Shown piece by piece: positions 55,037 through 64,000 of a stretch of 64,000 nucleotides of DNA. The translations under genes were made by a program, and so were the position numbers. This DNA comes from Agarophyton chilense (Eukaryota; Rhodophyta; Florideophyceae; Gracilariales; Gracilariaceae). Within the stretch, counting starts at the first letter, position 1; each line of letters begins with the position of its first letter. The notes below the pieces were generated by a model that saw only the letters and a list, made by a program, of their open reading frames with translations, made no database searches and was not told the origin of the DNA. The stretch lies in assembly GCA_030374765.1 (NCBI GenBank), contig JARGXX010000099.1:1612001-1676000 (forward strand). The letters run 5' to 3'.

Positions 55037-58000
55037 CTACTTGAGGCGGTATTGACCCACGGATGCGAAAGAGTTGACCCTTTGTTGGGGTTCGACCGCC
55101 ACTGGCGGGGGTGTCCTGAGGAGCACAAGCTCGAAAGGAGTCAGACCGGTTGTCCGGTGAACCTGCGTGTTGTAGGCGTAGGTGATAGCATCAGAATAAA
55201 TGTCCCACGTCATTGGGTGATCGGATACGTAGGAGCGTAGCGGCGCGAGTAGGGTGCGGTTGAAGCGTTCCACCTGCCCGTTTGTTTGCGGGTGGTAGGT
55301 GGTAGTAAACAGGTTCTTGACGTTGAGGATGCGGGAGACGTCCTGAAAGAACCTAGAGGCGAACTGGTTACGGTTATCGGATAGAACCTCTATCGGAGGG
55401 CCATAAACGAACGCGCAGTGCGTAACGAAGGCGTTCGCAACCGTGAAATCGGTGATCTTCCGTAAAGGTACGGTGCGCACCAGCTTCGAAAAGCGGTCAG
55501 TGATAACCAAGAGGAACTTGTTTCCCTTGCGCGTCTTGAGTAGAGGCCCGAGAATGTCGATTGCGACAAACTCGAGGGGAGCCCTTGCGGGGAAAAGCTT
55601 CATCCGTTTGGAGTGCTTCCGGAGTTTCACCCGGTTCTTTGCGCATTGGGTGCAGAACTGCACCGTAGCGTAGCAATCAACCGCCGTAGTGGGCCAATAA
55701 AAGTCCCTTCGAAAAGTTAGATAACGTTTTCTCGAACTGGAGTGTCCCCCGAGGGTCGGGTAGTGTGAGAGGTGGAGCACCCTGGTTTGCAGGGTGTGGG
55801 GGACCACGATCTGGGATCGGTGGTCCACCGTCCGGACGAGGTAACCGATGTCGTTTACCTCGAACGGGAGGTCCTCTCCACCGTTTAGGCGGGCCCGTAT
55901 GCGCGTGCAGAACGGGTCGCCGAACTGTTCTCGGATCATCTCCTCGTTGGAGATCGGTACAAAGGTCCCGGGTACGGGTGTTTCATTCTCGCGCGCTGCG
56001 AGTAGCTCATCCATTTCCATGGTGTCTTCCCCGGTTTCGGTCCAATCCGACTCCGTCGGTGTTTCCCCTTCCAAGGTAAAGCACGGGATCTCGTCGACCT
56101 CCGGGTCGGCAAGTGCTTCACCTGTCGTAGGTAATCGAGAGAGGGCGTCTGCTTGGGTGTTCAGGACACCCTTTTTGTAGACGACCTCGAAGTCAAATTC
56201 CGCTAAGCGGAGGCGCCACCGCATTGAGCGGCCAGAAGGATCTGCGATGTTCAGCAGCCACCTCAAGAAGGCATGGTCCGTGTACACGGTGAAATGAACG
56301 CCCATGAGGTATGGGCGCAGAGTGGATAGCGCCCAGACCACTGCGACGCACTCCTTCTCGGAGACCGAGTAGTTGCGCTCGTGGACGTTCAGCGTGCGGG
56401 ACCAATAGCCAATTGGTTTGCGTTCCCCCTCGGGGGTGGTTTGGAACAGTGCGCATCCCACCTGGTGGTCGCTGGTGTCGGTGTCGATGGAGTAGAGAAG
56501 CCCAGGTTTGGGCAAGGATAGGATGGGAGCTGTCGTAACTGCCTTAATCAAGGAGCGAAAAGATTCCGACTGATCGGTGGTAAATGGCGCAAGCTTCGGG
56601 GGCTGGCCCTTCCGCAGTAGCGCGTTTAGCGGAGCGGCGATATCAGAGAAACTCGGTATAAACCGTCGATAGACGTTGACCAGACCTAAAAAGGATCGGA
56701 GCTCCGTTTGGGCACGGGGATCTTTCGCCTCACAGAGGGACTTGATATGAACTTGTTCGATCATTAACCGTCCTGGACGCATGACGTGCCCGAGATACTT
56801 CACCGTGTCGGTGAAGAACTCGCACTTCCTCAACTTGAGGGTTATTCCTGCGTCTCGCAGTACGGTCATCACGTCCCGCACGTGGGTCAGGTGATCGTCC
56901 AGGTTTCTGGAAAAGACAATGATGTCGTCCAAGTAGACAAGGCACGTGCGCCACTTGAAACGCGACATCAGTATGTCTATTGCCCTTTGAAAGGTGGCCA
57001 GTGCATTGGTTAAACCAAACGGCATCCGCTTGAAGCGGTAGGAACCGGAGTGGCAAACAAACGCGGTTTTGTCTCGGTCCTCTTCCTGGACTGGGACTTG
57101 CCAGTAGCCCCAGTTAGCATCCAGAGCCGTAAACACGGTAGCGTCTCCGAGCGTGTCTATCCACTCGTCCATGCGCGGAATCGGGTAGGTGTCCCTCACG
57201 GTGACGGCATTGAGGGGGCGGTAGTCAACGCAAAACCGCCACGTGCCGTCAGCCTTGAAGGCCAGCACCACCGGTGAAGCCCAAGGAGATTGGGCGGGCT
57301 CGATGACTCCAGCACGGAGCATCTTGTCCACCTGAAATTCTTCTTCCTCCCGAGCTTTCGGTCCCGCCCTGTAAGGGGGTTGTGCAACCGGACGTGCGTC
57401 CGCTAGCAAGTCTATCCGATGTTCGGTTGTATTGATCTCACCCAGTGAGCCGTCCCACATTGTGGTAAACTCGCGTAGCATTCCGCGTAAGCGGTCCCGG
57501 TGTGAGACCGGTACATGACTTAGGCACAGGTCCTCGAGGGCCTTGATCGGGTCTATCCTATCGTAGCTCGTAGGCTGTGCCCTGGTGCCAGGTGTGGGAA
57601 CCGACGAGGTCGGAAATGCATCCGTCTTGACGGTTTTATCGAGCGCCAACTGCTGCGCCTCTCCGGAGATTTCTGCACCGGATACCGGGAGACCATCCTC
57701 GGTGGAGGGAGTCATTCTGAGTACTTCGGCAGCCGTCACCTTTGTAGGGAGCATCGCGAGCGGGTGCGGCGTCACAGACCCAATGACTTGGTTCTTTGCC
57801 AGCGTCTGGGGAGCCTTTCCCAGATTGGCAACCAACACCCTGAAAGGGAAATTCGGCGTGACTTGCACGATTCCGTTCGCAACGGTTAACTGAAATTTCT
57901 CGTACAACGAGGGCAAGGGCTGAACAACCCGAAGACCGTGTTGACGGGAATTGACTGAAACCATAACCTGGCTCTCCGGGGGTATGGTGACTGACGAGGC

Positions 58001-58243
58001 AACGCGTAGCTTCGTAGAATCCCGGTTCGCCGGTGTGGGTTCCTGCGCAGCAGGTAGAGGAACTTGTTTCCTCGATGCCCGCTTCAGCGGTTGACGAACA
58101 ATGGGGACGGTCGATCCGTCCTCAAGTTCCACATGCTTAAGGCATGGGCGGATGGCGTCGACAAACCTGTCGCAGTAGTCACATCCCAGTATAACTGGCG
58201 CGGCCAGCGAGCGGCACACAATGAAAGTTAGTTTAACCACCAC
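55037..58243 (-). CDS. gypsy-2 pol: protease end, RT, RNase H, integrase (fossil)
   Basis: A long open frame of 1068 codons. It begins within the protease end (PVILGCDYCDRF). RT has FCVDYRPLN and YLDDIIVFS; RNase H begins at IDTDTSDHQVGCALF; integrase has the HHCC-type region near LHLSHYP and the core motifs IDILGPL, LSDNRNQFAS and TNGQVERFNRT. Its start is cut by the CACTA-like insertion. The remainder of protease and gag lies beyond it at 62788-64000. Confidence 0.88.
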   Translation of the reverse strand: MVVKLTFIVCRSLAAPVILGCDYCDRFVDAIRPCLKHVELEDGSTVPIVRQPLKRASRKQVPLPAAQEPTPANRDSTKLRVASSVTIPPESQVMVSVNSRQHGLRVVQPLPSLYEKFQLTVANGIVQVTPNFPFRVLVANLGKAPQTLAKNQVIGSVTPHPLAMLPTKVTAAEVLRMTPSTEDGLPVSGAEISGEAQQLALDKTVKTDAFPTSSVPTPGTRAQPTSYDRIDPIKALEDLCLSHVPVSHRDRLRGMLREFTTMWDGSLGEINTTEHRIDLLADARPVAQPPYRAGPKAREEEEFQVDKMLRAGVIEPAQSPWASPVVLAFKADGTWRFCVDYRPLNAVTVRDTYPIPRMDEWIDTLGDATVFTALDANWGYWQVPVQEEDRDKTAFVCHSGSYRFKRMPFGLTNALATFQRAIDILMSRFKWRTCLVYLDDIIVFSRNLDDHLTHVRDVMTVLRDAGITLKLRKCEFFTDTVKYLGHVMRPGRLMIEQVHIKSLCEAKDPRAQTELRSFLGLVNVYRRFIPSFSDIAAPLNALLRKGQPPKLAPFTTDQSESFRSLIKAVTTAPILSLPKPGLLYSIDTDTSDHQVGCALFQTTPEGERKPIGYWSRTLNVHERNYSVSEKECVAVVWALSTLRPYLMGVHFTVYTDHAFLRWLLNIADPSGRSMRWRLRLAEFDFEVVYKKGVLNTQADALSRLPTTGEALADPEVDEIPCFTLEGETPTESDWTETGEDTMEMDELLAARENETPVPGTFVPISNEEMIREQFGDPFCTRIRARLNGGEDLPFEVNDIGYLVRTVDHRSQIVVPHTLQTRVLHLSHYPTLGGHSSSRKRYLTFRRDFYWPTTAVDCYATVQFCTQCAKNRVKLRKHSKRMKLFPARAPLEFVAIDILGPLLKTRKGNKFLLVITDRFSKLVRTVPLRKITDFTVANAFVTHCAFVYGPPIEVLSDNRNQFASRFFQDVSRILNVKNLFTTTYHPQTNGQVERFNRTLLAPLRSYVSDHPMTWDIYSDAITYAYNTQVHRTTGLTPFELVLLRTPPPVAVEPQQRVNSFASVGQYRLK

Positions 58244-58258
58244 CCGCCCTAGGTCAGT

Positions 58259-58282
58259 GTTCTCGGAATGTTAGTTCAGTGG
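58259..58282 (+). repeat. Left terminal inverted repeat of the CACTA-like element
   Basis: GTTCTCGGAATGTTAGTTCA and 4 more bases, matching the reverse complement of 62784-62807 at about 19 of 24 positions. Confidence 0.6.
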
Positions 58283-58442
58283 TCAAAAAAGGACGAATTG
58301 AAATGACCGAAAAACCCGTGAATTCATCCAAATTTGGAGGTGTTAATTTCCGAAAATATTTTCATTCGTTCATTAGTGCTAGTTTGTATGGGAAGGACAA
58401 CTAGCACATATCTGCAGTTTTTCTAGTTTTGATGGAGGTAAA

Positions 58443-60630
58443 ACTAGCGTGAATCTTTCTGTCGCCGCAGTTTAGGTCCATTGGTTTCGCCCCCTCCACC
58501 ATCTTCGATCCCTACAAACGCTTCTCCGCAACCCTCTTCCAGAAAGACGCAATCCATGTCCTCAAACAACAGCTCGCCCTCGCACACTTCAAGAACACCT
58601 TTTTCCACCACATCTCCGAAACATCCGCCTCCGGCTCCCCCGCCTTCGCACACCCGATGGAAGCCACCCTCGGCTCAAAGGTCGTCCACGCACTCAAGAC
58701 CGCCATCATGCAGTCCACAAAAGATAACATCGTCTGGCATCTCCCTCACTCCACCGGTATCGACTCCTTCATCGGCCTCGTCCAAATCTACTCCGACAAG
58801 TCCTCTACCTCTCTCAAATCTTCTTCCATCACCTCGTACCCCATCCACATCACCCTTCTCAACTTCTCCGACTCCTTTCGGCGCAAATGCATCTCCGACA
58901 ATCTCACACTCCTCGGCTATCTTCCCACCTCCTTCACCCCAATCACTCCTTCTCCAGATGCAGATATCATCACTCATTCCTCCTCCATCCCCCGCCAAAC
59001 AAAAATGGAACTCATACAGCAGACCATCTCCTCCCTCCTTCAACCTCTCTTCTCTTCCGCCCTCCCCAGTTTCCCCTTCCGCGACGCAGACGGCGTTCTT
59101 CGTCAATGCCATCCCATCATCGCCAGCTACTGCGCAGACATTCCCGAGGCAAAGGATATTCTCGCCATCTCCCACGGCACCCGCCCCCAGCACCCCTGCC
59201 ACAGATGCTCTGTCCCTCGCTCACAACTCCACCAACACTCTCACCCCCATCCCCCTCGATCTCTTCCCCTCACCCTTGCAGCCCGCAACAAACACTTCTC
59301 CCTCCTCAAGGACTCCGAAGCAGCTCTCCTCGCCCGCAAGCCAAGAGTCTCGCGCAACTTCAAGGAACAAGCTCTCCAAGCACTCCACTCCCTCTCCCTC
59401 GCAAAATACCTCTCCCTCTTTGAGTCTTACCCCCTTTTCAACATCACCCCCCTCCTCACCCCATACAACGTCTTCCCCTTCGAACCCCTCCACAACTTCC
59501 ACCTCGGCGTTTCCAAACTCATCAAGCTCGCCGCCATCGAACGTCTCAGATCAGAACACCTCTTCACCACCATCAGCTCCACAAACTCCCGCCGTTCCTT
59601 CCACTCCGTCCGCACCTCCATCCTCAAGCACTCCAACTTCATCCTCACCGCCATCGAAAATCATTCCCCAGCTACCGGCCTCCACATCGACTTCTCTACT
59701 TCCAAAAGCGGGCAGTCCCTCAACGGCTTCTTCACAACTGACGGCGTCCGCGGCATGCTAGAAGCAAAATACTACCGCGCCCTCGACATGGTCTTCCCCT
59801 TCATCGGCGCCTTCTTCGACCGCTGCTGTGACGAATCCAATTCCGCTCCCATCACAACTGTCTTCTCCAAGTACACAGACCTCCTCCTCACCTCCATGTG
59901 CTACAACTCCGTCCCCGAATGGACCACTTCTCGTCTTGCCAAACTCGCCTCCCAAATCCATTCCTTCAAGCACAGAGCTGTCGATGTTCTCGGTCCATAC
60001 CATCCCTCCAACCTTGGCACCCTCAAATTCCACCTCCTCGATCACAGCGTAGACGACATTCGACGCTTTGGGGGTCTCCACTTCAACGATGCAGGCATCT
60101 TCGAACAAGCCCATACCCTCTTCAAAGCACATTACTCCCGAACCTCCAAGCGCTAACCCACCGCGCACAACGAAACCATCCGTGCCATCGAACGCTCCAA
60201 TGCCGTCAACAATTGGATTTCTCTTTCCGCTGATCCTTCCGTCACCTCATCCTTCCATGTCCCTCCTCCTCCCTTCCAAGCCCGCAAACCAGGTTTCGTC
60301 CGTGATGGCAAGCACACCTCCTTTTTCGATCTCATCACCGTTCACGAATTCCTTCGAGCAAACTCCCAATCAACAATCTCTTCCCTTCAGGACCTCTTCT
60401 CCCCAGACACTATCGCCATCATCTCACATATTGGAACCCTCGCATTCCCCTCCTTCGTCACACTCACACTCGAAATACTAGCTCTCAACCAGGAATCCAC
60501 CACTCTCCGCAAAACCCGTCTCACATTCGTCAATTCCGCATACGTCGTCGGCGGCTTCACCCCAACCCTAGACGACTACATAGCCGATCAAAACGGCTAT
60601 GATCCGTGCTTTGCACGGTGTTGTCTGTGA
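58443..60630 (+). pseudogene. Plavaka/CACTA-type transposase, one internal stop
   Basis: One frame, open from about 58443 to TGA 60628-60630 except for a TAA at 60154-60156 where the context (TSKR-stop-PTAHNE) suggests a Gln codon CAA changed to TAA. The 5' end is incomplete: no ATG precedes the conserved start of the domain (STIFDPYKRFSATLFQKDAI), and CGCCGCAG before it could be a splice acceptor of a lost exon. Family marks are SFIGLVQIYSDKSSTSLKSS, then GYLPTSFTP, CHPIIASYCADIPEAKDIL with a PCHRCSVPRSQL zinc-type pair, and FEPLHNFHLGVSKLIK. The shape is that of Plavaka (KDZ-type) transposases in the EnSpm/CACTA superfamily. The codons are strikingly C-rich in third position. Confidence 0.7.
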
Positions 60631-60733
60631 AAACATGCATTTGTAGCGTTATATTCGTGTTGCACTGCACACATCTACCTTGACCGCGCGAGTGCACACG
60701 TGTCGCTTGCACGAATATTCGTCCGCCTGCGGG

Positions 60734-61005
60734 GAGTGCTACGGCATGCCATTGGCCAACTTTCCTACACGTGCCGACATCCTCCAATCACGTGCCGTGG
60801 CACTCTTGGTTCCGCAGCCCGCGCGAGTGCCACGGCACGCCATTGGCGAGCGCGAGTACACGTGTCTCCGTCCTTGAATCCTGCGACGTGGCACTCCTGT
60901 TCCGCGGCCCAGCCTAGTGCCACGGCACGCTATTAGTCATCTGTTACACGTGTGTCGCCGTTGACCAATCCCATTCCGTGGCACTTTTGTTCCGCGGCCA
61001 AGTGG
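60734..61005 (+). repeat. Three tandem 91-bp units with internal inverted repeats
   Basis: Units start at 60734, 60825 and 60916. Each has GTGCCACGGCACGCCATTGG near its start, a (G)TACACGTG core, and ACGTGGCACTCCTGTTCCGCGG near its end. GTGCCACGGCACG and CGTGCCGTGGCAC are reverse complements, so each unit can fold or bind a protein on both strands. Confidence 0.8.
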
Positions 61006-61061
61006 CCCATTCGCATCACACGCAGCGACACACACACACACAAACATGTGCTTTAGTACTC

Positions 61062-62110
61062 TGACGGCCGACAGAGATGCGCTCCGACTTCATCGGGGGT
61101 CTCGATGAAATCCTTGCGCACCTCTGTCGGCCGACAAAATGCACCGTGCACACCTGGGCGTCCTAAAAACTATAAAATTATATGTATTATGTCGGCCGAT
61201 AGAAGTGCGCGGGGACTTCATCGGGACCGTTGATGAAGTCAAAGCGCACCTCTGTCGGCCGTCAGAGTGAACCGTGTACACCTGGGCGTTCCAAAATAAT
61301 ATGTATTATGTCGACCGGAAAGGGTGTGCTGCGACTTCATCGGTGGACCGATGAAGTCGCAGGCAACCCCTGTCGGCCGACAAATACGGCATAACATCAC
61401 GCATGATGCGTTTCTGAGATGTTGGTCGACTGTCGGCCGACAGAGGTGCTTTCCGACTTCATCAGGGGTCCCGATGAAGTCCCCTCGCACCTCTGTCGGA
61501 CGATAGAATGCACCGTGTACACCTGGGCGTCCTAAAAATTACAAAATTATATGTATTATGTCGGCCGACAGAGGTGCGCGGGGACTTCATCGGGACCCCC
61601 GATGAAGTCGGAGCGCACCTCTGTCGGCCGTCAGAGTGCACCGTGTACACCTGGGCGTTCCAAAATTATATGTGTTATGTCGACCGATAAATACGCCATA
61701 ACATCACGCATGATGCGTTTCTGAGATATTGGTCGACTAACGGCCGACAGAGGTGCGCTCTGACTTCATCAACGGTCCCGATGAAGTCCCCGCGCACTTC
61801 TGTCGGCCGACATAATACATACAATTTTGTAATTTTTAGGACGCCCAGGTGTACACGGTGCATTCTGTCGGCCGACAGAGGTGCGCGGGGACTTCATCGG
61901 GACCTTCGATGAAGTTTGAGCGCACCTCTGTCAGCCGAAAGTCGACCATCATCTCAGAAACGCATCATGCGTGATGTTATGCCGTATTTGTCGGCCGACA
62001 GGGGTTCCCTGCGACTTCATCGGTCCACCAATGAAGTTGCAGCACACCTCTGTCGGCCGACAATTCAACAAAATGTTTTAAAGACACCATTCGGGCCATT
62101 TGTGGGCCGC
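61062..62110. repeat. Array of eight palindromic 74-bp modules in a larger inverted repeat
   Basis: Modules lie near 61062, 61190, 61309, 61430, 61559, 61738, 61865 and 61989, with a left half at 62101. Each has the arms TCGGCCGACAGAGGTGCGC and GCGCACCTCTGTCGGCCGA around an inner pair GACTTCATCG / CGATGAAGTC. Two spacer types alternate: A contains CACCGTGTACACCTGGGCGT; B contains the palindrome ACGCATGATGCGT. The run module-B-module-A-module at 61309-61633 recurs as its reverse complement at 61738-62062. Such subterminal arrays in CACTA elements bind the element's own DNA-binding protein. It is not a CRISPR: modules are palindromic and spacers repeat. Confidence 0.9.
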
Positions 62111-62130
62111 CAGGGGTGTGCTGCGACTCG

Positions 62131-62562
62131 ATGGGGCTGGAGATGGGGAAGCTGTGGAGTGCGAATGAGGAACTGAAGAGGCGTGTGAAGGTGTTGGAAG
62201 TGCACATGGAAGGGGTGGGGGAGATTTGGGGTGCGTGGAAGGTGTTGAAGGAGGTGGGAGAGGAGAGGGGGAGAGCGAAAGGGTCGCCGGTGACGCCAGG
62301 GAGACGCGGGGACCCGGCTGGGATGAAGAAGGGGAGAGAGGAATGGAAAGGGGGAGGAGTTGGAGAGAGTCGGCTGAAGAAGAGGAGGGTTGGTAAGGAT
62401 GTGGAGAAGAAGGGTGGGAATGTGTGTGTGGTGGGGCAGCCGGGTGTGAGGAACTTGAGCAGTGGGGAGGTGGACGAGGTTGAGAATGCGGTGGTGGACT
62501 TCTTCAACCTCAAATACCCTCCAGGTGGAACGCTGGAGCCTAGTAAGCAAAAGGGCCAGTAA
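62131..62562 (+). CDS. Small coiled-coil ORF of the CACTA-like element
   Basis: A 143-residue frame starting at ATG 62131 (MGLEMGKLWSANEELKRRVK), immediately after the repeat array. Residues 1-45 form a short coiled coil. Residues 50-95 are basic (SRLKKRRVGKD, NLS-like). The end reads DEVENAVVDFFNLKY. Position and make-up suit the second, DNA-binding protein of CACTA elements, but there is no family match. Confidence 0.4.
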   Translation: MGLEMGKLWSANEELKRRVKVLEVHMEGVGEIWGAWKVLKEVGEERGRAKGSPVTPGRRGDPAGMKKGREEWKGGGVGESRLKKRRVGKDVEKKGGNVCVVGQPGVRNLSSGEVDEVENAVVDFFNLKYPPGGTLEPSKQKGQ

Positions 62563-62783
62563 GAAGGTAGAAGGTACTGACGACTGCCTTGGTATGGATC
62601 TCCACCTAGAGCGGTCAAAAGTGACCAATAAACTGCAAATGCAGATTAAACTGCATTAAATGGTCAAAACACTAAGATGCATGGAGTTCTTATTTCCAAA
62701 TTTTTTTTTCAGGTGCCGAACTAGCGCAATCTGCAAAATTCTTAGATTTTTTGGCTTTTTATTTACAAAACTAGCTATCTAGC

Positions 62784-62807
62784 ACACTTATCTAGCATTC
62801 AGAGAAC
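62784..62807 (-). repeat. Right terminal inverted repeat of the CACTA-like element
   Basis: Reads inward as GTTCTCTGAATGCTAG and 8 more bases; pairs with 58259-58282. Confidence 0.6.
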
Positions 62808-64000
62808 CCAGACGTAGCCTGACGACCAGGTCGATCACACCAGCCGTTTTCAACCGGGTGTTATTGGCATCTGAGACGTCGGGTACCATATCAGAACGGA
62901 TGAGTGACCGCAATGGCGGGGGTAAAACCGATTCCACAATAAAGTTCGGCCCAGCACCTGTATCCAGGATAGTGAGATATCTCACCATAAACTGCGTGTG
63001 CAGACCAAGGTCAGCGTAAACCTTGTAGTTACGCTTGGCCATTACCAAGACTCTATCCGGGATCCGGTTATTTCTAATCCGTATCCACGGTCGACGCAAA
63101 ACACCGAGGTGTTTAGAGTCCGCGTCTGCGGTGTCCTTCCTTGTCAGGATTTTCACCGGGGAGCGAGGCATCGGCGCCTCGGGCGTCGTCAGCCTCAACT
63201 CTGAGGACGCCTCTCCCGAAGGGGAGACTCCCTCTATTCTTTTCCTTGTACAGGGTCCTGGTCGGGCGAAGGCCCGACTTCCTCGGCAACGAGTGTATGA
63301 TTCCGTTGCACGGTAGCTACCGCAGGAGCGGGTTGAGATCCACCAGCGTGGTTTGGCGCTGGTGCGGCGCGTGCCGGCTGAGCCGGTTTGTACCGAGAAT
63401 TCGGAGTGTGAGGCAATGCGTTGGGGAAGTCCGTCTTCGCGCGGAGATATGACGTGAGTGGCACGGAGCCCTTCTCCTGCGGGGAGAGGGCTTCGTAATT
63501 ATCCACCACTCGCGCCATATCGCGTTGCGATAAAAGGCATTGCGGGGAGGTGTGCCCGCGCTCGTAGCACAAGTGGCACACCAACGTCACTCCCGCGTTT
63601 CGCGGTACGGCATTCCGAGCATCGGTGTATCTTCCGGGTTCCCAGTTTCCAACCCATCCAGGGCGCTGACTTCGTGTCCTTCCGTTCGAGTACGGCATAC
63701 GGGGGACCGGAGTGCGGCGGTCATTAAGATAAAAGACCTGCCCGTTCTCCGTGCCCCTTGCGGTTGAGTCAACCGAGCCATCCGTCGTAGACGGTAATTT
63801 CGTTGTCGGAATAGATAAACAATCGTGATGGATGACATTCATATTGTCATAACCCTGTTTGGAGATGCCATCGGTCGCAAATGACGGTGAAGAAGAGTCC
63901 GACTCAAGCAGCAATGCCTTAGCGGCCTTCGACCGGGTTCCCGGATTGCGTGCACGTAGTGCATCTCCCTCTGCGCGGGCAAACTGTACGAGTTCAAGGT
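62788..64000 (-). CDS. gypsy-2 gag C-terminal part and protease start (fossil)
   Basis: In element orientation, from the window edge: a Ser/Asp-rich gag segment, a zinc knuckle CHLCYERGHTSPQC (C-x2-C-x4-H-x4-C, near 63570) that binds genomic RNA, then a protease with YLTILDTGAGPNFIVESVLP near 62950. The rest of the protease lies on the far side of the inserted transposon at 58243. Gag is open at the window edge; the 5' LTR is outside. Confidence 0.75.

Larger units (their letters stand above)
58258..62808. mobile_element. CACTA/Plavaka-like DNA transposon inserted in gypsy-2
   Basis: About 4.55 kb. It splits gypsy-2 between two collinear protease-region pieces. Imperfect terminal inverted repeats of about 24 bp (GTTCTCGGAATGTTAG at the left; the right end read inward is GTTCTCTGAATGCTAG, about 19 of 24 matching) bound it. 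The 3-bp word CAG occurs at both edges and may be the target duplication, though exact edges are uncertain by a base or two. It contains a Plavaka-type transposase, two palindromic repeat arrays and a small second ORF. As an insertion into gypsy-2, it is younger than that element. Confidence 0.75.
50394..64000 (-). mobile_element. Ty3/gypsy LTR retrotransposon gypsy-2, nested in the gypsy-1 3' LTR
   Basis: A GC-rich fossil LTR element on the - strand. In its own orientation: gag (from beyond 64000), protease, then an inserted DNA transposon (58258-62808), then RT, RNase H, integrase, a linker with chromodomain, a long antisense ORF, a purine tract and the 3' LTR (51232-50394). The coding region has about two breaks besides the insertion. 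The 5' LTR lies outside the window, so age cannot be judged from LTR comparison. Confidence 0.85.

Noticed and set aside
61062-62110. CRISPR-like array
   Set aside because: Modules are palindromic, spacers are not unique, and the setting is a eukaryotic DNA transposon.

Overview
The window looks like nuclear DNA of an intron-poor photosynthetic eukaryote. A red alga (florideophyte type) fits best: long uninterrupted reading frames, a nuclear SecE gene with a plastid-targeting-like leader, compact gene clusters, and long stretches filled with old transposons. This placement is an inference from style and gene content; no rRNA or organelle gene here proves it.

Positions 1-20600 are a gene cluster. 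In order: a telobox-type Myb/SANT protein (808-2178 +), a 1111-residue coiled-coil protein with an acidic repeat-bearing N-terminus (2730-6065 +), a SPRING/C12orf49 homologue (6472-7134 +), a second coiled-coil protein (8359-10176 +), a candidate small spliced gene (11886-12309 +), a plastid-type FNR-like/J-domain fusion (13691-15538 +), an SLC35-like transporter (16223-17533 +), SecE (17850-18407 -), and an RHD3/Sey1/atlastin-like GTPase (18874-20508 +) that shares a divergent promoter region with SecE.

Positions 20600-41200 are AT-richer and largely a graveyard of plain DNA transposons: two decayed copies of one unrecognised family (26403-27672 - and 29163-29715 +), a Harbinger-type Myb gene remnant (33135-34432 +), a pogo/jerky-like DDE transposase remnant (about 35940-37610 +), and a PIF/Harbinger element with its Myb gene and transposase tail to tail (38168-40527). 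Most of these are broken by in-frame TAG/TAA stops with few frameshifts.

Positions 41212-64000 form a three-level nest. A Ty3/gypsy chromovirus-like element (gypsy-1, +) starts at 41212. Its 3' LTR appears cut at 50393 by a second, GC-rich gypsy element (gypsy-2, -), which runs past the window end. Gypsy-2 is split by a 4.55-kb CACTA/Plavaka-like DNA transposon (about 58258-62808) with a near-complete transposase frame and two arrays of palindromic repeat modules.

The most interesting signals are: (1) both gypsy elements carry a long ORF antisense to pol between the end of pol and the 3' LTR, and the gypsy-2 one is an intact 591-codon frame starting 48 bp from the LTR and followed by AATAAA; (2) the FNR-like/J-domain fusion; (3) the 1-kb array of eight 74-bp hairpin modules arranged as a larger inverted repeat inside the CACTA-like element.
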